64,000 bases of DNA, taken from assembly GCF_000732635.1 (NCBI RefSeq), contig NZ_JPMD01000024.1, forward strand, positions 1 to 64,000, in the 5' to 3' direction. The notes under the pieces are model-generated. The model was not told where the DNA came from, did no database searches, and worked only from the letters and a program-made list of their open reading frames with translations. The DNA comes from Clostridium sulfidigenes. Its GTDB lineage: Bacteria > Bacillota > Clostridia > Clostridiales > Clostridiaceae. The number at the start of each line of letters is the position of its first letter. Within the stretch, counting starts at the first letter, position 1. The position numbers and the translations under genes are program-made. Positions 19,535 through 27,902 of the stretch are shown here, piece by piece.

Positions 19535-19569
19535 AAACCCCTTCTTAAAATTAAGAAAGGAAGGGGTTT
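19535..19569 (+). repeat. hairpin between arcB and arcC
   Basis: A 10-bp perfect stem, AAACCCCTTC (19535-19544) with GAAGGGGTTT (19560-19569), right after the arcB stop. No T-run follows, so it is more likely a processing or stabilising stem than a terminator. Confidence 0.6.
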
Positions 19570-19677
19570 ACCCTATTATTTAATTAGCTAAACAATAAAA
19601 TATTATATTTAAGTCATAGATAAAAATATAATAGTCTCAACATATTTTATATTTAAATTATATATGGGGTGAATTAA

Positions 19678-20613
19678 ATGAAGGAACTAGTAATAGCTTT
19701 AGGGGGAAACGCCTTAGGAAAAACAGCTGAAGAACAATTAGATTTAGTTAAGCATACAGCAAAAACCATCGTTGATTTAGTAGAAGAAGGCTATAATGTA
19801 ATTGTTGGCCATGGTAATGGTCCACAGGTTGGAATGATAAACTTAGCTATGGAATTTGCAGCAAATAATGGAGCAAATACTCCATTAATGCCTTTTGCAG
19901 AATGTGGTGCAATGAGTCAAGGATATATTGGATATCACTTACAACAATCCATTAGAACAGAGCTTATATCTAGAGGAATTAGAAAAAATGTTGCAACTGT
20001 AGTTACTCAAGTTGTAGTTGATGAAAATGATGAGGCTTTTAAAAACTTAAGTAAACCAGTAGGAATGTTCTATAGTAAGGAAGAAGCTGAAAAGATAGCT
20101 GCAGAAAAAGGATTTACATTTGTAGAAGATGCAGGTAGAGGATATAGAAGAGTAGTTGCATCTCCACAGCCGCAAAAAATTGTAGAGCTTGAAACAGTTA
20201 AACAATTAGTTGAACAAGGAACTATAGTTATTACTGTTGGTGGTGGTGGTATTCCTGTAGTAGAGGAATCTGATGGATCTCTTAGAGGTGTTGCAGCAGT
20301 TATAGATAAAGATAAATCAAGCGCAAAACTTGCAAAAGATCTAGATGCAGAAATGCTAGTTATTTTAACAGCTGTTGATAGAGTTTGTATAAACTTTAAT
20401 AAACCAAATCAAGAAGAACTATCAGAAATTAATCTAGAAAAAGCTGGTAAATATATACAAGAAGGCCATTTTGCTAAGGGTTCAATGTTACCTAAGGTAG
20501 AAGCATGTATGGACTATGTTAAGTTTAGTAATAATGGTAAAGCTTTAATAACTTCACTAGAAAAAGCTAAAGAAGCTTTACATGGTATAACAGGAACTAT
20601 AATAGAAAAATAA
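19678..20613 (+). CDS. arcC: carbamate kinase
   Basis: The 311-residue amino-acid-kinase-fold enzyme moves the phosphate of carbamoyl phosphate to ADP, giving ATP, the energy-yielding last step of arginine deiminase metabolism. Features include VIALGGNALG at the N-terminus, VGHGNGPQVG, and VGGGGIPVVE with AVIDKDKSSA. The ATG follows GGGGTGA. An imperfect hairpin follows at about 20641-20682, a probable terminator. Confidence 0.95.
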   Translation: MKELVIALGGNALGKTAEEQLDLVKHTAKTIVDLVEEGYNVIVGHGNGPQVGMINLAMEFAANNGANTPLMPFAECGAMSQGYIGYHLQQSIRTELISRGIRKNVATVVTQVVVDENDEAFKNLSKPVGMFYSKEEAEKIAAEKGFTFVEDAGRGYRRVVASPQPQKIVELETVKQLVEQGTIVITVGGGGIPVVEESDGSLRGVAAVIDKDKSSAKLAKDLDAEMLVILTAVDRVCINFNKPNQEELSEINLEKAGKYIQEGHFAKGSMLPKVEACMDYVKFSNNGKALITSLEKAKEALHGITGTIIEK

Positions 20614-20849
20614 TCGAATTTTATCTGGGTAAAACTAGAGTATGAGGATTTAAAGCATCTGTGAAAGCTGTTTTAAGTCCTTATTTTGTATGTAAATTTT
20701 AGTAAAGGTGATATAATTCTTTTATAGGTTGTTTAACTATTTTTATATTTCTATATTCTGTTAGGGTTAAAATCTATGAAGCTTGAAGCAAGTAGGGGAA
20801 ATATTATTGTGAACATTAACTAAAAAATTTATATTGGAGGTATATGAAT

Positions 20850-21134
20850 ATGATTACTATTGTAGCAAAAAAGACTATAAAAAAAGATAAAAAAGAAGAA
20901 TTTAAAAATTTAGCCAATAAACTTATAGAAGAAAGTAGGAAAGAAACTGGATGTATAGAGTATGATCTTTACGAAGATTTAAGAAATAGTGATAAAGTTG
21001 CATTTATTGAGGTTTGGGAGAGTGAAGAAGCAATAAAGTTACATAACAATTCAATACATTTTTCCAATCTTGTACCAGAACTAGCTAAACTTCAAGAGGG
21101 AGAAACAGAAATAACTCTTTATAAAAAAATATAG
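20850..21134 (+). CDS. antibiotic biosynthesis monooxygenase (ABM) domain protein
   Basis: The protein of about 94 residues is a single ABM ferredoxin-like domain, of the YgiN/quinol monooxygenase type. Typical features are TIVAKKTIKKDKKEEF, ETGCIEYDLYED, and FIEVWESEEAIKLHNNS with the usual His. Members act as small dimeric oxygenases or reductases on quinones, or have no known substrate. I prefer the ATG at 20850, nine bases after TTGGAGG; the ATG at 20844 is only three bases away. A strong terminator follows at once. Confidence 0.82.
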   Translation: MITIVAKKTIKKDKKEEFKNLANKLIEESRKETGCIEYDLYEDLRNSDKVAFIEVWESEEAIKLHNNSIHFSNLVPELAKLQEGETEITLYKKI

Positions 21135-21138
21135 ATAG

Positions 21139-21174
21139 AAAGCCTATTTCAAAGATAATATTGAAATAGGCTTT
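21139..21174. terminator. terminator after the ABM gene
   Basis: A perfect 14-bp stem (21139-21152 with 21161-21174) with an 8-nt loop; the right arm ends in TTT. The candidate structured RNA copy begins right after it. Confidence 0.85.
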
Positions 21175-21311
21175 ATCTGATGACTACCAGTACTAATACT
21201 CCAAGTTCTTCAAAGTGGTAATAAATAACTGCTACATCTCTGTATAACGATTTCCTCTAAGGGACAACGAATTCTAAGTATCGAAAATACTGATACTTAG
21301 AATTCTGTTAG
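21175..21311 (+). ncRNA. diverged copy of the candidate structured RNA repeat seen at 46875-47091
   Basis: The segment shares ATC-GATGACTA-CAG, CTAATACTCC, a CTG-TAC-TC-CTG block and ATAACGATTTC with the tandem units at 46.9-47.1 kb, in the same order. The loops differ. It ends with a perfect 14-bp hairpin (GAATTCTAAGTATC at 21269-21282 with its complement at 21292-21305), which corresponds to the shorter 3' hairpin of the other copies. Order and folding are conserved while loops vary, which suggests an RNA or a structured mobile fragment. Strand is inferred from the tandem copies. Confidence 0.55.
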
Positions 21312-21747
21312 TAACCTTCGAATAAGATAATAAATTTATTTATTATATATAAAAAATTTCTTAATTATAACTTGATATATGTATAAAAATACATATTTTA
21401 ATAACAGGCAATGGAATATATGAAAAGTTTAATATATTGAAATTTTTATAAAATATTCTTTGAAATGAAATGAAGTTTATTACATATATTATAAAACCTT
21501 TAAGTTAACCACATAATTATCCATTAGAACAGTGAATATTATAACAGTTATTATGTAAAAATATATGTATTCGATAAAATAAATATTAGTTTTCTATTGT
21601 AATTTTATTAGTTTTGGAATAAAGTAATAATTGCTGATAAATTTCTAGGTTATATTAGATAGATACATAATAGAAATAGGGATTTGAAAGTGAAATTTGA
21701 CTGAATGCTAATATAACATAAGTGGCATTTTAACGGAGGGGATTTAT
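21312..21747. other. AT-rich intergenic stretch upstream of arginase
   Basis: No open frame with a ribosome binding site and no strong hairpin can be seen in these 436 bp. The arginase promoter must lie here, but I cannot place it. Confidence 0.45.
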
Positions 21748-22638
21748 ATGGATATTAACTTAATTGGAGTACCTCTTTATTATGGATGTGATAGAGCAGG
21801 GGTAGAAAATGGACCAGATGAATTAAGAGAAAACGGAATTAAAGAATTATTAGAAAATCATAAAAATAAGGTATATGATTTAGGAAATATTTATGTTAAT
21901 AATACAAAGGATAAGCAACCTTTTGCGGCCGGAGTAAATGCAAAATACATTAATGAAATTATAGAAGTAACTGAGAATTTAGCTAATTCAGTTTATAGTT
22001 CCTTATGCAGTGGAGGTTTTCCTATAACTTTAGGTGGAGATCATGCTTTAGCTATGGGAAGTGTTGCTGGCTCAAGTAGATATTTCAAGGGAGATTTAGC
22101 TGTAATATGGATTGATGCTCATGGAGACATAAATACCTTTGAGACAAGTCCTACAGGAAATGTTCATGGTATGCCATTAGCCGCATCCATGGGTTTTGGA
22201 GATGAATCTTTAACGAATTTATATTTTAATGGTATAAAAGTTAAAAAGGAAAATGTATTTATAATTGGAGCAAGAGATTTAGATGAAGGTGAACTTCAAT
22301 TAATTAAAGATAAAAATTTAACTGTTTGGACTATGGATAAAGTAAGAGAAATAGGTGTAGATAAAGTATGTAAGGAGCTTTTGGAAGGTTTAAAAGCACG
22401 AGGAATAAATAATATTCATATTAGCTTTGATATAGATTCTGTAGATCCAGAATTAATAAAGGGCACAGGAACTCCAGTTCCAAATGGATTTAATATAAAT
22501 GATGCAGAGAAGTTATTAACTAGTATATTTAATACTAGATTAGTTAAATCTATGGATTTTGTAGAATTTAATCCATGTTTAGATGATACTGACACTACGT
22601 TAAAAAGTTGTATGTCATTAATAAAAAAAAATAGGTGA
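21748..22638 (+). CDS. rocF: arginase (ureohydrolase family)
   Basis: The 296-residue manganese enzyme should hydrolyse arginine to ornithine and urea. Metal-ligand motifs are GGDHALAMG, DAHGDIN and SFDIDSVDP, followed by SPTGNVHGMPLA and MDFVEFNP, which favour arginase over agmatinase. The C-terminus sits on a nine-A run; one A fewer would extend it by a few residues (IKKIGELI), so its last residues are uncertain. The ATG follows GGAGGGG. Having arginase next to the deiminase genes gives two competing ways to degrade arginine. Confidence 0.9.
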   Translation: MDINLIGVPLYYGCDRAGVENGPDELRENGIKELLENHKNKVYDLGNIYVNNTKDKQPFAAGVNAKYINEIIEVTENLANSVYSSLCSGGFPITLGGDHALAMGSVAGSSRYFKGDLAVIWIDAHGDINTFETSPTGNVHGMPLAASMGFGDESLTNLYFNGIKVKKENVFIIGARDLDEGELQLIKDKNLTVWTMDKVREIGVDKVCKELLEGLKARGINNIHISFDIDSVDPELIKGTGTPVPNGFNINDAEKLLTSIFNTRLVKSMDFVEFNPCLDDTDTTLKSCMSLIKKNR

Positions 22639-22750
22639 ATTAATATAGATATAAAAATTAAATAATTAAATCTGTAGAAATGTAGTATACTATGTTTAAT
22701 GATATATATTTATATCTAAGTTAATCAAAATAAAAATGGAGGTAATAGTT

Positions 22751-22939
22751 ATGCAAGTAACAAAGGAAATGACTATTGGGGAAGTAATAAGACAAAATGA
22801 GAAAGCAGCAGAAGTTTTAATGAGTTTTGGGATGGGTTGTGTTGGATGTCCTTCAGCACAAGCGGAAACTCTTGAAGAAGCATGTATGGTTCATGGATTA
22901 AAAATAGATGACTTATTAAGTAAACTCCAAGCTATTTAG
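22751..22939 (+). CDS. DUF1858 domain protein (small redox-disulfide type)
   Basis: The 62-residue protein is a DUF1858 domain: [44 protein letters not shown]. The CVGC pair within GMGCVGCP is the family mark, thought to form a redox-active disulfide; some members are linked to hybrid-cluster proteins. The start is the ATG at 22751, 8 bases after GGAGG; the ATG at 22736 overlaps that site. A terminator follows at 22958-22987. Confidence 0.88.
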   Translation: MQVTKEMTIGEVIRQNEKAAEVLMSFGMGCVGCPSAQAETLEEACMVHGLKIDDLLSKLQAI

Positions 22940-22957
22940 GAATAAAATATAAGATTT

Positions 22958-22987
22958 AAAGACGCTACATAGATAGTGTCTTTTTTT
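22958..22987 (+). terminator. terminator after DUF1858 gene
   Basis: Stem AAAGACGCTA (22958-22967) with TAGTGTCTTT (22974-22983), one G-U pair, then a seven-T tail. Confidence 0.88.
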
Positions 22988-23103
22988 ATAGATTAATTTA
23001 CAAAAATGAAAGGTGGATAGTTTAGAATTAGTATTTCTATGCATAAAAATTGCTCTTTTAAAAGATAATATATTAGAAAACTAATAATTGGAGGTAAATT
23101 AAA

Positions 23104-23307
23104 ATGAAATCAGTACATTATAATGTTTCAGGATTAGTAAATTCAGAAAGTAGAACTAAGTTAAATAATTCTTTAGATAAAATTAATGGTGTACAACAGG
23201 TCTGTGTTGATATAGCAAGGAGTACAGTGGAGGTAAATTATAACAGTCCAGCAACTCCAGAAGAAATTAAGGACTGTATTTGTCATACAGGGTATATAGT
23301 AAAGTAA
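23104..23307 (+). CDS. small heavy-metal-associated (HMA)-like domain protein without CxxC
   Basis: The 67-residue protein has the size and strand pattern of an HMA copper-chaperone domain (VSGLVNSESRTKLNNSLDKINGVQQVCVDI, then VEVNYNSPATPEEIKDCICHTGYIV). The usual metal-binding loop GMTCxxC is replaced by GLVNSES, so it cannot bind copper in the known manner. Two cysteines sit near the C-terminus (DCICHTGY). The ATG follows GGAGGT. It is close to the short-chain dehydrogenase gene downstream (65 bp) and may be on the same transcript. Confidence 0.7.
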   Translation: MKSVHYNVSGLVNSESRTKLNNSLDKINGVQQVCVDIARSTVEVNYNSPATPEEIKDCICHTGYIVK

Positions 23308-23372
23308 AAAAGATAAAGCAAGAGTAATGGAGTTAAAATATTAATTTCTATATATAGATAAGGAGTGTTAAA

Positions 23373-24239
23373 ATGGATTACAATTTTCCAATTGGGTTTA
23401 AGTCTCAACATCAAAGTATACAGCCAGGCATTGAAAGTGAAATGGAACCAAAACCTATCTATGAAATAGATGATTATCATAAAACTTCAGACAGATTAAA
23501 GGGCAAAATAGCTTTAATTACAGGTGGAGATAGTGGTATAGGAAGGGCTGTTTCTATACTATATGCAAAAGAAGGAGCAAAGGTATGTATAATTTATTTA
23601 AATGAACATGAAGATGCTAAGGAAACAAAAAGTCTTATTGAAGAAAGAGGAGGAGAGTGTTTACTCATCTCTGGAGATATTGGTAATGAAGACTTCTGTA
23701 AGGAAGCTATAAAAAAAGTAGTACAAAAGTATGGAGTTATAAATATTTTTGTATCAAATTCTGCAGAACAACATGAGTGTCAACAAATTAATGAGATAAC
23801 TAGTAAGCAATTACATAAAACCTTTGATACAAACTTCTTTGGAGCTTTCTATTTAACAAAAGAAGTACTCTTTCATATGAAGAAGGGGGATTCAATAATA
23901 TATACAACTTCTGTAACAGCCTATGAAGGAAATGAAACTTTAATAGATTATTCTTGTACTAAAGGAGCTTTAACAGCCTTAACTAGAAGTTTATCAAAGT
24001 CATTGGCTACAAGAGGAATAAGGGTAAATGCAGTGGCACCAGGTCCAGTATGGACGCCACTTATACCATCATCCTTTCATAGTGATAAGGTATCTACTTT
24101 CGGCAGTAATACCTTGTTTAAAAGAGCAGGTCAGCCTGTTGAAATTGCAGAGAGCTATGTATTTTTAGCTGGAGATGGGGCTTCATTTATAACTGGAGAA
24201 ACTATTCATATAAATGGTGGTCAATTTATAACTAGTTAA
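23373..24239 (+). CDS. SDR family oxidoreductase (YhdF/YghA-like)
   Basis: The 288-residue protein has an N-terminal extension typical of the general-stress glucose-dehydrogenase-like SDRs, before the ITGGDSGIGR nucleotide-binding motif and the NSAEQH segment. The catalytic Tyr-x-x-x-Lys is in DYSCTKGAL. The C-terminal FITGETIHINGGQF is the usual end. Relatives are annotated as general stress protein 39-type NAD(P)-dependent oxidoreductases. The ATG follows AAGGAG. Confidence 0.9.
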   Translation: MDYNFPIGFKSQHQSIQPGIESEMEPKPIYEIDDYHKTSDRLKGKIALITGGDSGIGRAVSILYAKEGAKVCIIYLNEHEDAKETKSLIEERGGECLLISGDIGNEDFCKEAIKKVVQKYGVINIFVSNSAEQHECQQINEITSKQLHKTFDTNFFGAFYLTKEVLFHMKKGDSIIYTTSVTAYEGNETLIDYSCTKGALTALTRSLSKSLATRGIRVNAVAPGPVWTPLIPSSFHSDKVSTFGSNTLFKRAGQPVEIAESYVFLAGDGASFITGETIHINGGQFITS

Positions 24240-24277
24240 TAATTTATATGATTAAATTAAGTTACTTAGTTAGACTA

Positions 24278-24312
24278 TGAGTAGATAATGTAATTATTGT
24301 CTACTCATTTTA
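24278..24312 (+). terminator. terminator after SDR gene
   Basis: Stem ATGAGTAGATAATG (24278-24291) with TATTGTCTACTCAT (24295-24308), followed by a T-run. One or two inner mismatches. Confidence 0.75.
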
Positions 24313-24454
24313 TTGTCATGAAATAAATTATAAAAAGCATAAAATTAACCCTGTTTAATTTTACATATATGGTATAATAATGAGTTGTGGCAAACTATTG
24401 GAGTATATTAAAGTGAAGCCATAATAATATGAATAATTTTTTGGGGGGTAAAAT

Positions 24455-25699
24455 ATGAGAAGTATAGCATTTATAGGAGGACTATTGATAGATGGATCAG
24501 GAACTGAACCTGTAGAAAATTCCTTAGTTCTTGTTGAAAATAAGAAAATTACTTATGCTGGAGTGATGAAAGAAATAGAAGAGAATTATGAAATAATAGA
24601 TATATCAGGAAAAACTATTATGCCAGGGCTTATAGATTCTCATCTACATTTTAGCGGAAATAGAACAGATAGTGATACAGAATGGGTATTAGAGCCTGTG
24701 ATACAAAAGACAATAGTAGCTGTTGCTCAAGCTAGAGAAGCTTTGGAGCATGGACTAACATCCGTAGGTGAAATTTCTCGTTCTGGAATTCATCTTAGAA
24801 ATATGATTGAAGAAGGAATAATACCAGGACCACGTATAGTTGCAACAGGTTTAGGATTTTGTAGAACTTCAGGACATGGAGATTCGCATAATTTACCATT
24901 GGTCTATAATGAAGATTCACATCCATGGGCAGAAAGAGTTGACGGACCTTGGGAATTGCGTAAGTCTATCAGAAAACGAATACGTGAAAATCCTGATGCT
25001 ATAAAAATATGGTCTACTGGAGGAGGCATATGGAGACATGATGCCAAAGCAGCATCTCACTATTGTATGGAGGAGATACAAGCTGTGGTAGATGAATGCA
25101 ATATGGTTGGATTACCAGTTTGGTCTCATGCTGAAGGTTATGAAGGAGCTTTAAATTCATGTAAGGCAGGAGTTTCTGCTATAATCCATGGTCAGGAATT
25201 AAATGAAGAATGTTTAGAAATAATGAAGGAAAAGAATATAAGCTTTTGTCCAACCCTTCAATTCTTCTATCAGTGGTTTACAGTGTACGAGCCTCCCTAT
25301 AGAAAAATTTTAGATGATTATGAGGGAGAGACAGTAGCTGAAAAGGAGCTAAATCGTATAATAAGTAATCTAAGAAATGCAAATAAAAAGGGAATAAGAA
25401 TAACAGTAGGTTCAGATTCTTTCTGTAGTAGCTTAACTCCCTATGGAGAATATGCAATAACTGAAATGTATACTCTTTGTAAAGCTGGACTTACCAATAT
25501 GGAGGTGATTCTAGCAGCTACAAAAAATGGAGCAGAAATGCTAAAAATTGATGATATAACAGGCACTTTGGAGTCAGGTAAGTTTGCTGATATTATTGTA
25601 TTGAATGGAAATCCATTAAAGGATATTCATGATATAAGAAGTGGTAACATGCAGATAATTATGAAGGAAGGTACCTTTGTAAAGAAAAATATAAATTAA
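24455..25699 (+). CDS. metal-dependent amidohydrolase
   Basis: The 414-residue amidohydrolase-superfamily protein has the N-terminal PGLIDSHLHF (HxH metal motif, near residue 60), KIWSTGGG (a Lys that may be carboxylated), WSHAEG, IIHGQ, and the late TVGSDSF aspartate. It is of the imidazolonepropionase-like/prolidase-like group that cleaves dipeptide-type or cyclic amides. The ATG follows GGGGGGT. It lies directly upstream of an oligopeptide transporter, so a role in peptide use is reasonable but not proven. Confidence 0.88.
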   Translation: MRSIAFIGGLLIDGSGTEPVENSLVLVENKKITYAGVMKEIEENYEIIDISGKTIMPGLIDSHLHFSGNRTDSDTEWVLEPVIQKTIVAVAQAREALEHGLTSVGEISRSGIHLRNMIEEGIIPGPRIVATGLGFCRTSGHGDSHNLPLVYNEDSHPWAERVDGPWELRKSIRKRIRENPDAIKIWSTGGGIWRHDAKAASHYCMEEIQAVVDECNMVGLPVWSHAEGYEGALNSCKAGVSAIIHGQELNEECLEIMKEKNISFCPTLQFFYQWFTVYEPPYRKILDDYEGETVAEKELNRIISNLRNANKKGIRITVGSDSFCSSLTPYGEYAITEMYTLCKAGLTNMEVILAATKNGAEMLKIDDITGTLESGKFADIIVLNGNPLKDIHDIRSGNMQIIMKEGTFVKKNIN

Positions 25700-25785
25700 T
25701 AGTTTAAAGAGTTGTCTTAAAATACACTAGATCTTAAATTGATGTTTATGTATCACTTCCTTAATGAAATGTGAATAAATATCTT

Positions 25786-25820
25786 AAAGAGTGCAAAATT
25801 TTAAGGCACTTTTCTTTTTT
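25786..25820 (+). terminator. terminator after amidohydrolase
   Basis: Stem AAAGAGTGC (25786-25794) with GCACTTTT (25806-25813), then T-rich tail. Imperfect stem. Confidence 0.65.
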
Positions 25821-26011
25821 TGAAAAATATAATTACTTAGGTTTATTGAGCAACAAAGCACACTAACCCATTGAGAAATAGTTAAATATAGATATATATG
25901 AAGATTGTTATTAATTTATCATTAAAAAGTAATGGATTAAACAAAAATTAATGGAATATTGAGAGAATAAATCAATATATATATATCATATAAAAAATGG
26001 GGGGTGAGAAT

Positions 26012-26942
26012 TTGATTAAATACATTCTAAAAAGACTAGGTATAAGTGTAGTAACTATATTTATAGTTATCACTGCGACATTTTTTTTTAATGAGATTAA
26101 TGCCTGGTGGACCTTTTGATGGTGAAAAGCCACTACCGCCAGAAATAAAGGCTAGTTTAGAAGCAAAATATGGATTAGATAAATCTTTAGGCGAGCAATA
26201 TTCTATGTATTTAAAGGACTTGCTTAAGGGGGATCTAGGTCCAAGTATGAGATACAAAGGAAGAGAAGTACAAGAAATAATAGGTTATTCTTTCCCGGCA
26301 TCTGCTAAACTCGGTGGAGTAGCTGTGGCAATTTCCTTAATTTTCGGAATACTTTTAGGGATAATTGCTGCTCTTAAATATAATAAGTGGCCAGATTCAA
26401 TATGTATGGTACTTGCTACACTGGGAGTTACATTGCCGAGCTTTGTTATAGCTACATTATTGATGTATGTATTTGGAGTTAAACTAAGCTTAGTTCCAAT
26501 AACAGGTTTAGATAACTTAAAGAGTTATATTTTACCATCAGTAGCTCTAGCTGGATATTCCATAGCATTTATATCTAGACTTACAAGATCTAAACTTTTA
26601 GAAGTTTTGAAATCAGATTATATTAGAACTGCAAAGGCAAAAGGAGTTAATGGTAGAAGAATCATGTTTAAACATGCTCTTAGAAATACATTAATTCCTA
26701 TAGTAACCTACGTAGGTCCATTGATTGCAGGGATATTAACTGGTAGTTTTGTAGTAGAAAAGATATTTGCTATACCTGGACTTGGAAGAGAGTTTGTAAC
26801 TACAATAACAAATAGAGATTATACAACTATACTTGGAGTAACTATATTCTATAGTACACTTCTTATACTATGTAATTTAATTGTGGATATTATGTATGTA
26901 ATTATAGATCCAAGAATTAAATTAGAAAATGTTGAAGCGTAG
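26012..26942 (+). pseudogene. oppB: oligopeptide ABC transporter permease OppB, frameshifted
   Basis: The gene starts at TTG 26012 behind GGGGGGTGAG and reads MIKYILKRLGISVVTIFIVIT, then shifts at nine T (26081-26089). With eight T the text continues FFLMRLMPGGPFDGEK, the normal OppB N-terminus, and yields 309 residues. The rest has the inner-membrane permease motif ALRNTLIPIVTYVGPLIAGILTG. This permease forms the membrane channel with OppC. The internal ATG at 26091 would lose the first membrane helix. Expression depends on whether the extra T is real. Confidence 0.85.
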
Positions 26943-26953
26943 GAGGTGATGTT

Positions 26954-27891
26954 ATGGAATTTAATGAAGAAATTAATGAAATTTTAGAAAAGGATTTTGT
27001 CTTTGTAGATGAAGGTAGTAAACAAAAGGATACAATAAATAGGCCAAGTGTATCTTATTGGAAAGATTCGTGGAGAAAACTTAAAAAAAATAAGTTAGCA
27101 ATAGTAGGGCTTATCTTTGTTATTCTTATAACTCTAGGAGCTATATTTATTCCTTGGTTTTCTAAACATGATTATACGACAAATAACTTAATGCTTACTA
27201 ACCAAGGACCGTCTGCAGAGCATTGGTTTGGAACAGATTCACTAGGAAGAGATTTGTTTGTAAGGGTTATGTATGGTGCTAGATATTCTTTAATAATTGG
27301 TTTTGTGGCATCTATACTTAATTTGGTTATAGGCATAGTATATGGTGGAATTGCTGGACTTATAGGTGGATGGTAGATAATATTATGATGAGAATTGTAG
27401 ATATAATATCTTCTATACCTATGACAATATATGTAATATTATTAATGGTCATTCTTGAAAAAGGTGGTTTATTCAATATTATTGTAGCCTTGGCTATTTC
27501 TTATTGGATAGGTATGGCTAGAATTGTTAGGGCAGAAATACTTCAGCTTAAACAACAAGAATTTATTTTAGCTGCTAAAACTTTAGGAGCTCAAGGTAAG
27601 AGAATACTATTTAAACATCTAATTCCAAATTGTTTAGGTCCAATTATAGTAACTCTTACACTGCAAATACCAACTGCAATATTTTCAGAAGCTTTTTTAA
27701 GTTTTATTGGATTGGGATTAGTACCACCACTTGCATCATGGGGAACTTTAGCTAGTGATGCTTTATCTACTTTAAGATTATATCCGTATCAGCTTTTATT
27801 TCCGACGTTGGCTATATGTATAACAATTTTTTCATTTAATATGCTTGGTGATGGGCTTAGAGATGCTCTAGATCCAAAGATTAAAAAGTAG
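26954..27891 (+). pseudogene. oppC: oligopeptide ABC transporter permease OppC, frameshifted
   Basis: The second permease follows oppB by 12 bp and has AGGAGGTG at its start. Frame one ends after GLIGGW at 27376; the next frame continues as VDNIMMRIVDIISS. Adding one G in GGATGG-TAGAT restores a single 312-residue protein. The EAA-type ABC permease loop (AAKTLGAQGKRILFKHLIPN) is in the second half. Together with OppB, OppD, OppF and OppA it imports short peptides. The missing G may be a sequencing or assembly error. Confidence 0.85.
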
Positions 27892-27902
27892 GGGGTGGAA
27901 GG

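Noticed and set aside
20641-20682. A regulatory RNA after arcC
   Set aside because: The imperfect hairpin with T-rich tail is best read as the arcC terminator.
21175-21200. Hammerhead ribozyme core (CTGATGA)
   Set aside because: The other copies have CCGATGA and no matching GAAA core is placed correctly, so the resemblance is chance.
22600-22640. Frameshift at the arginase C-terminus (nine A)
   Set aside because: One A fewer would add only a few residues beyond the conserved domain; evidence is too thin to call it broken.
26091-26942. OppB starting at ATG 26091
   Set aside because: It drops the first membrane helix, which is encoded upstream with a good ribosome binding site and a TTG start at 26012.
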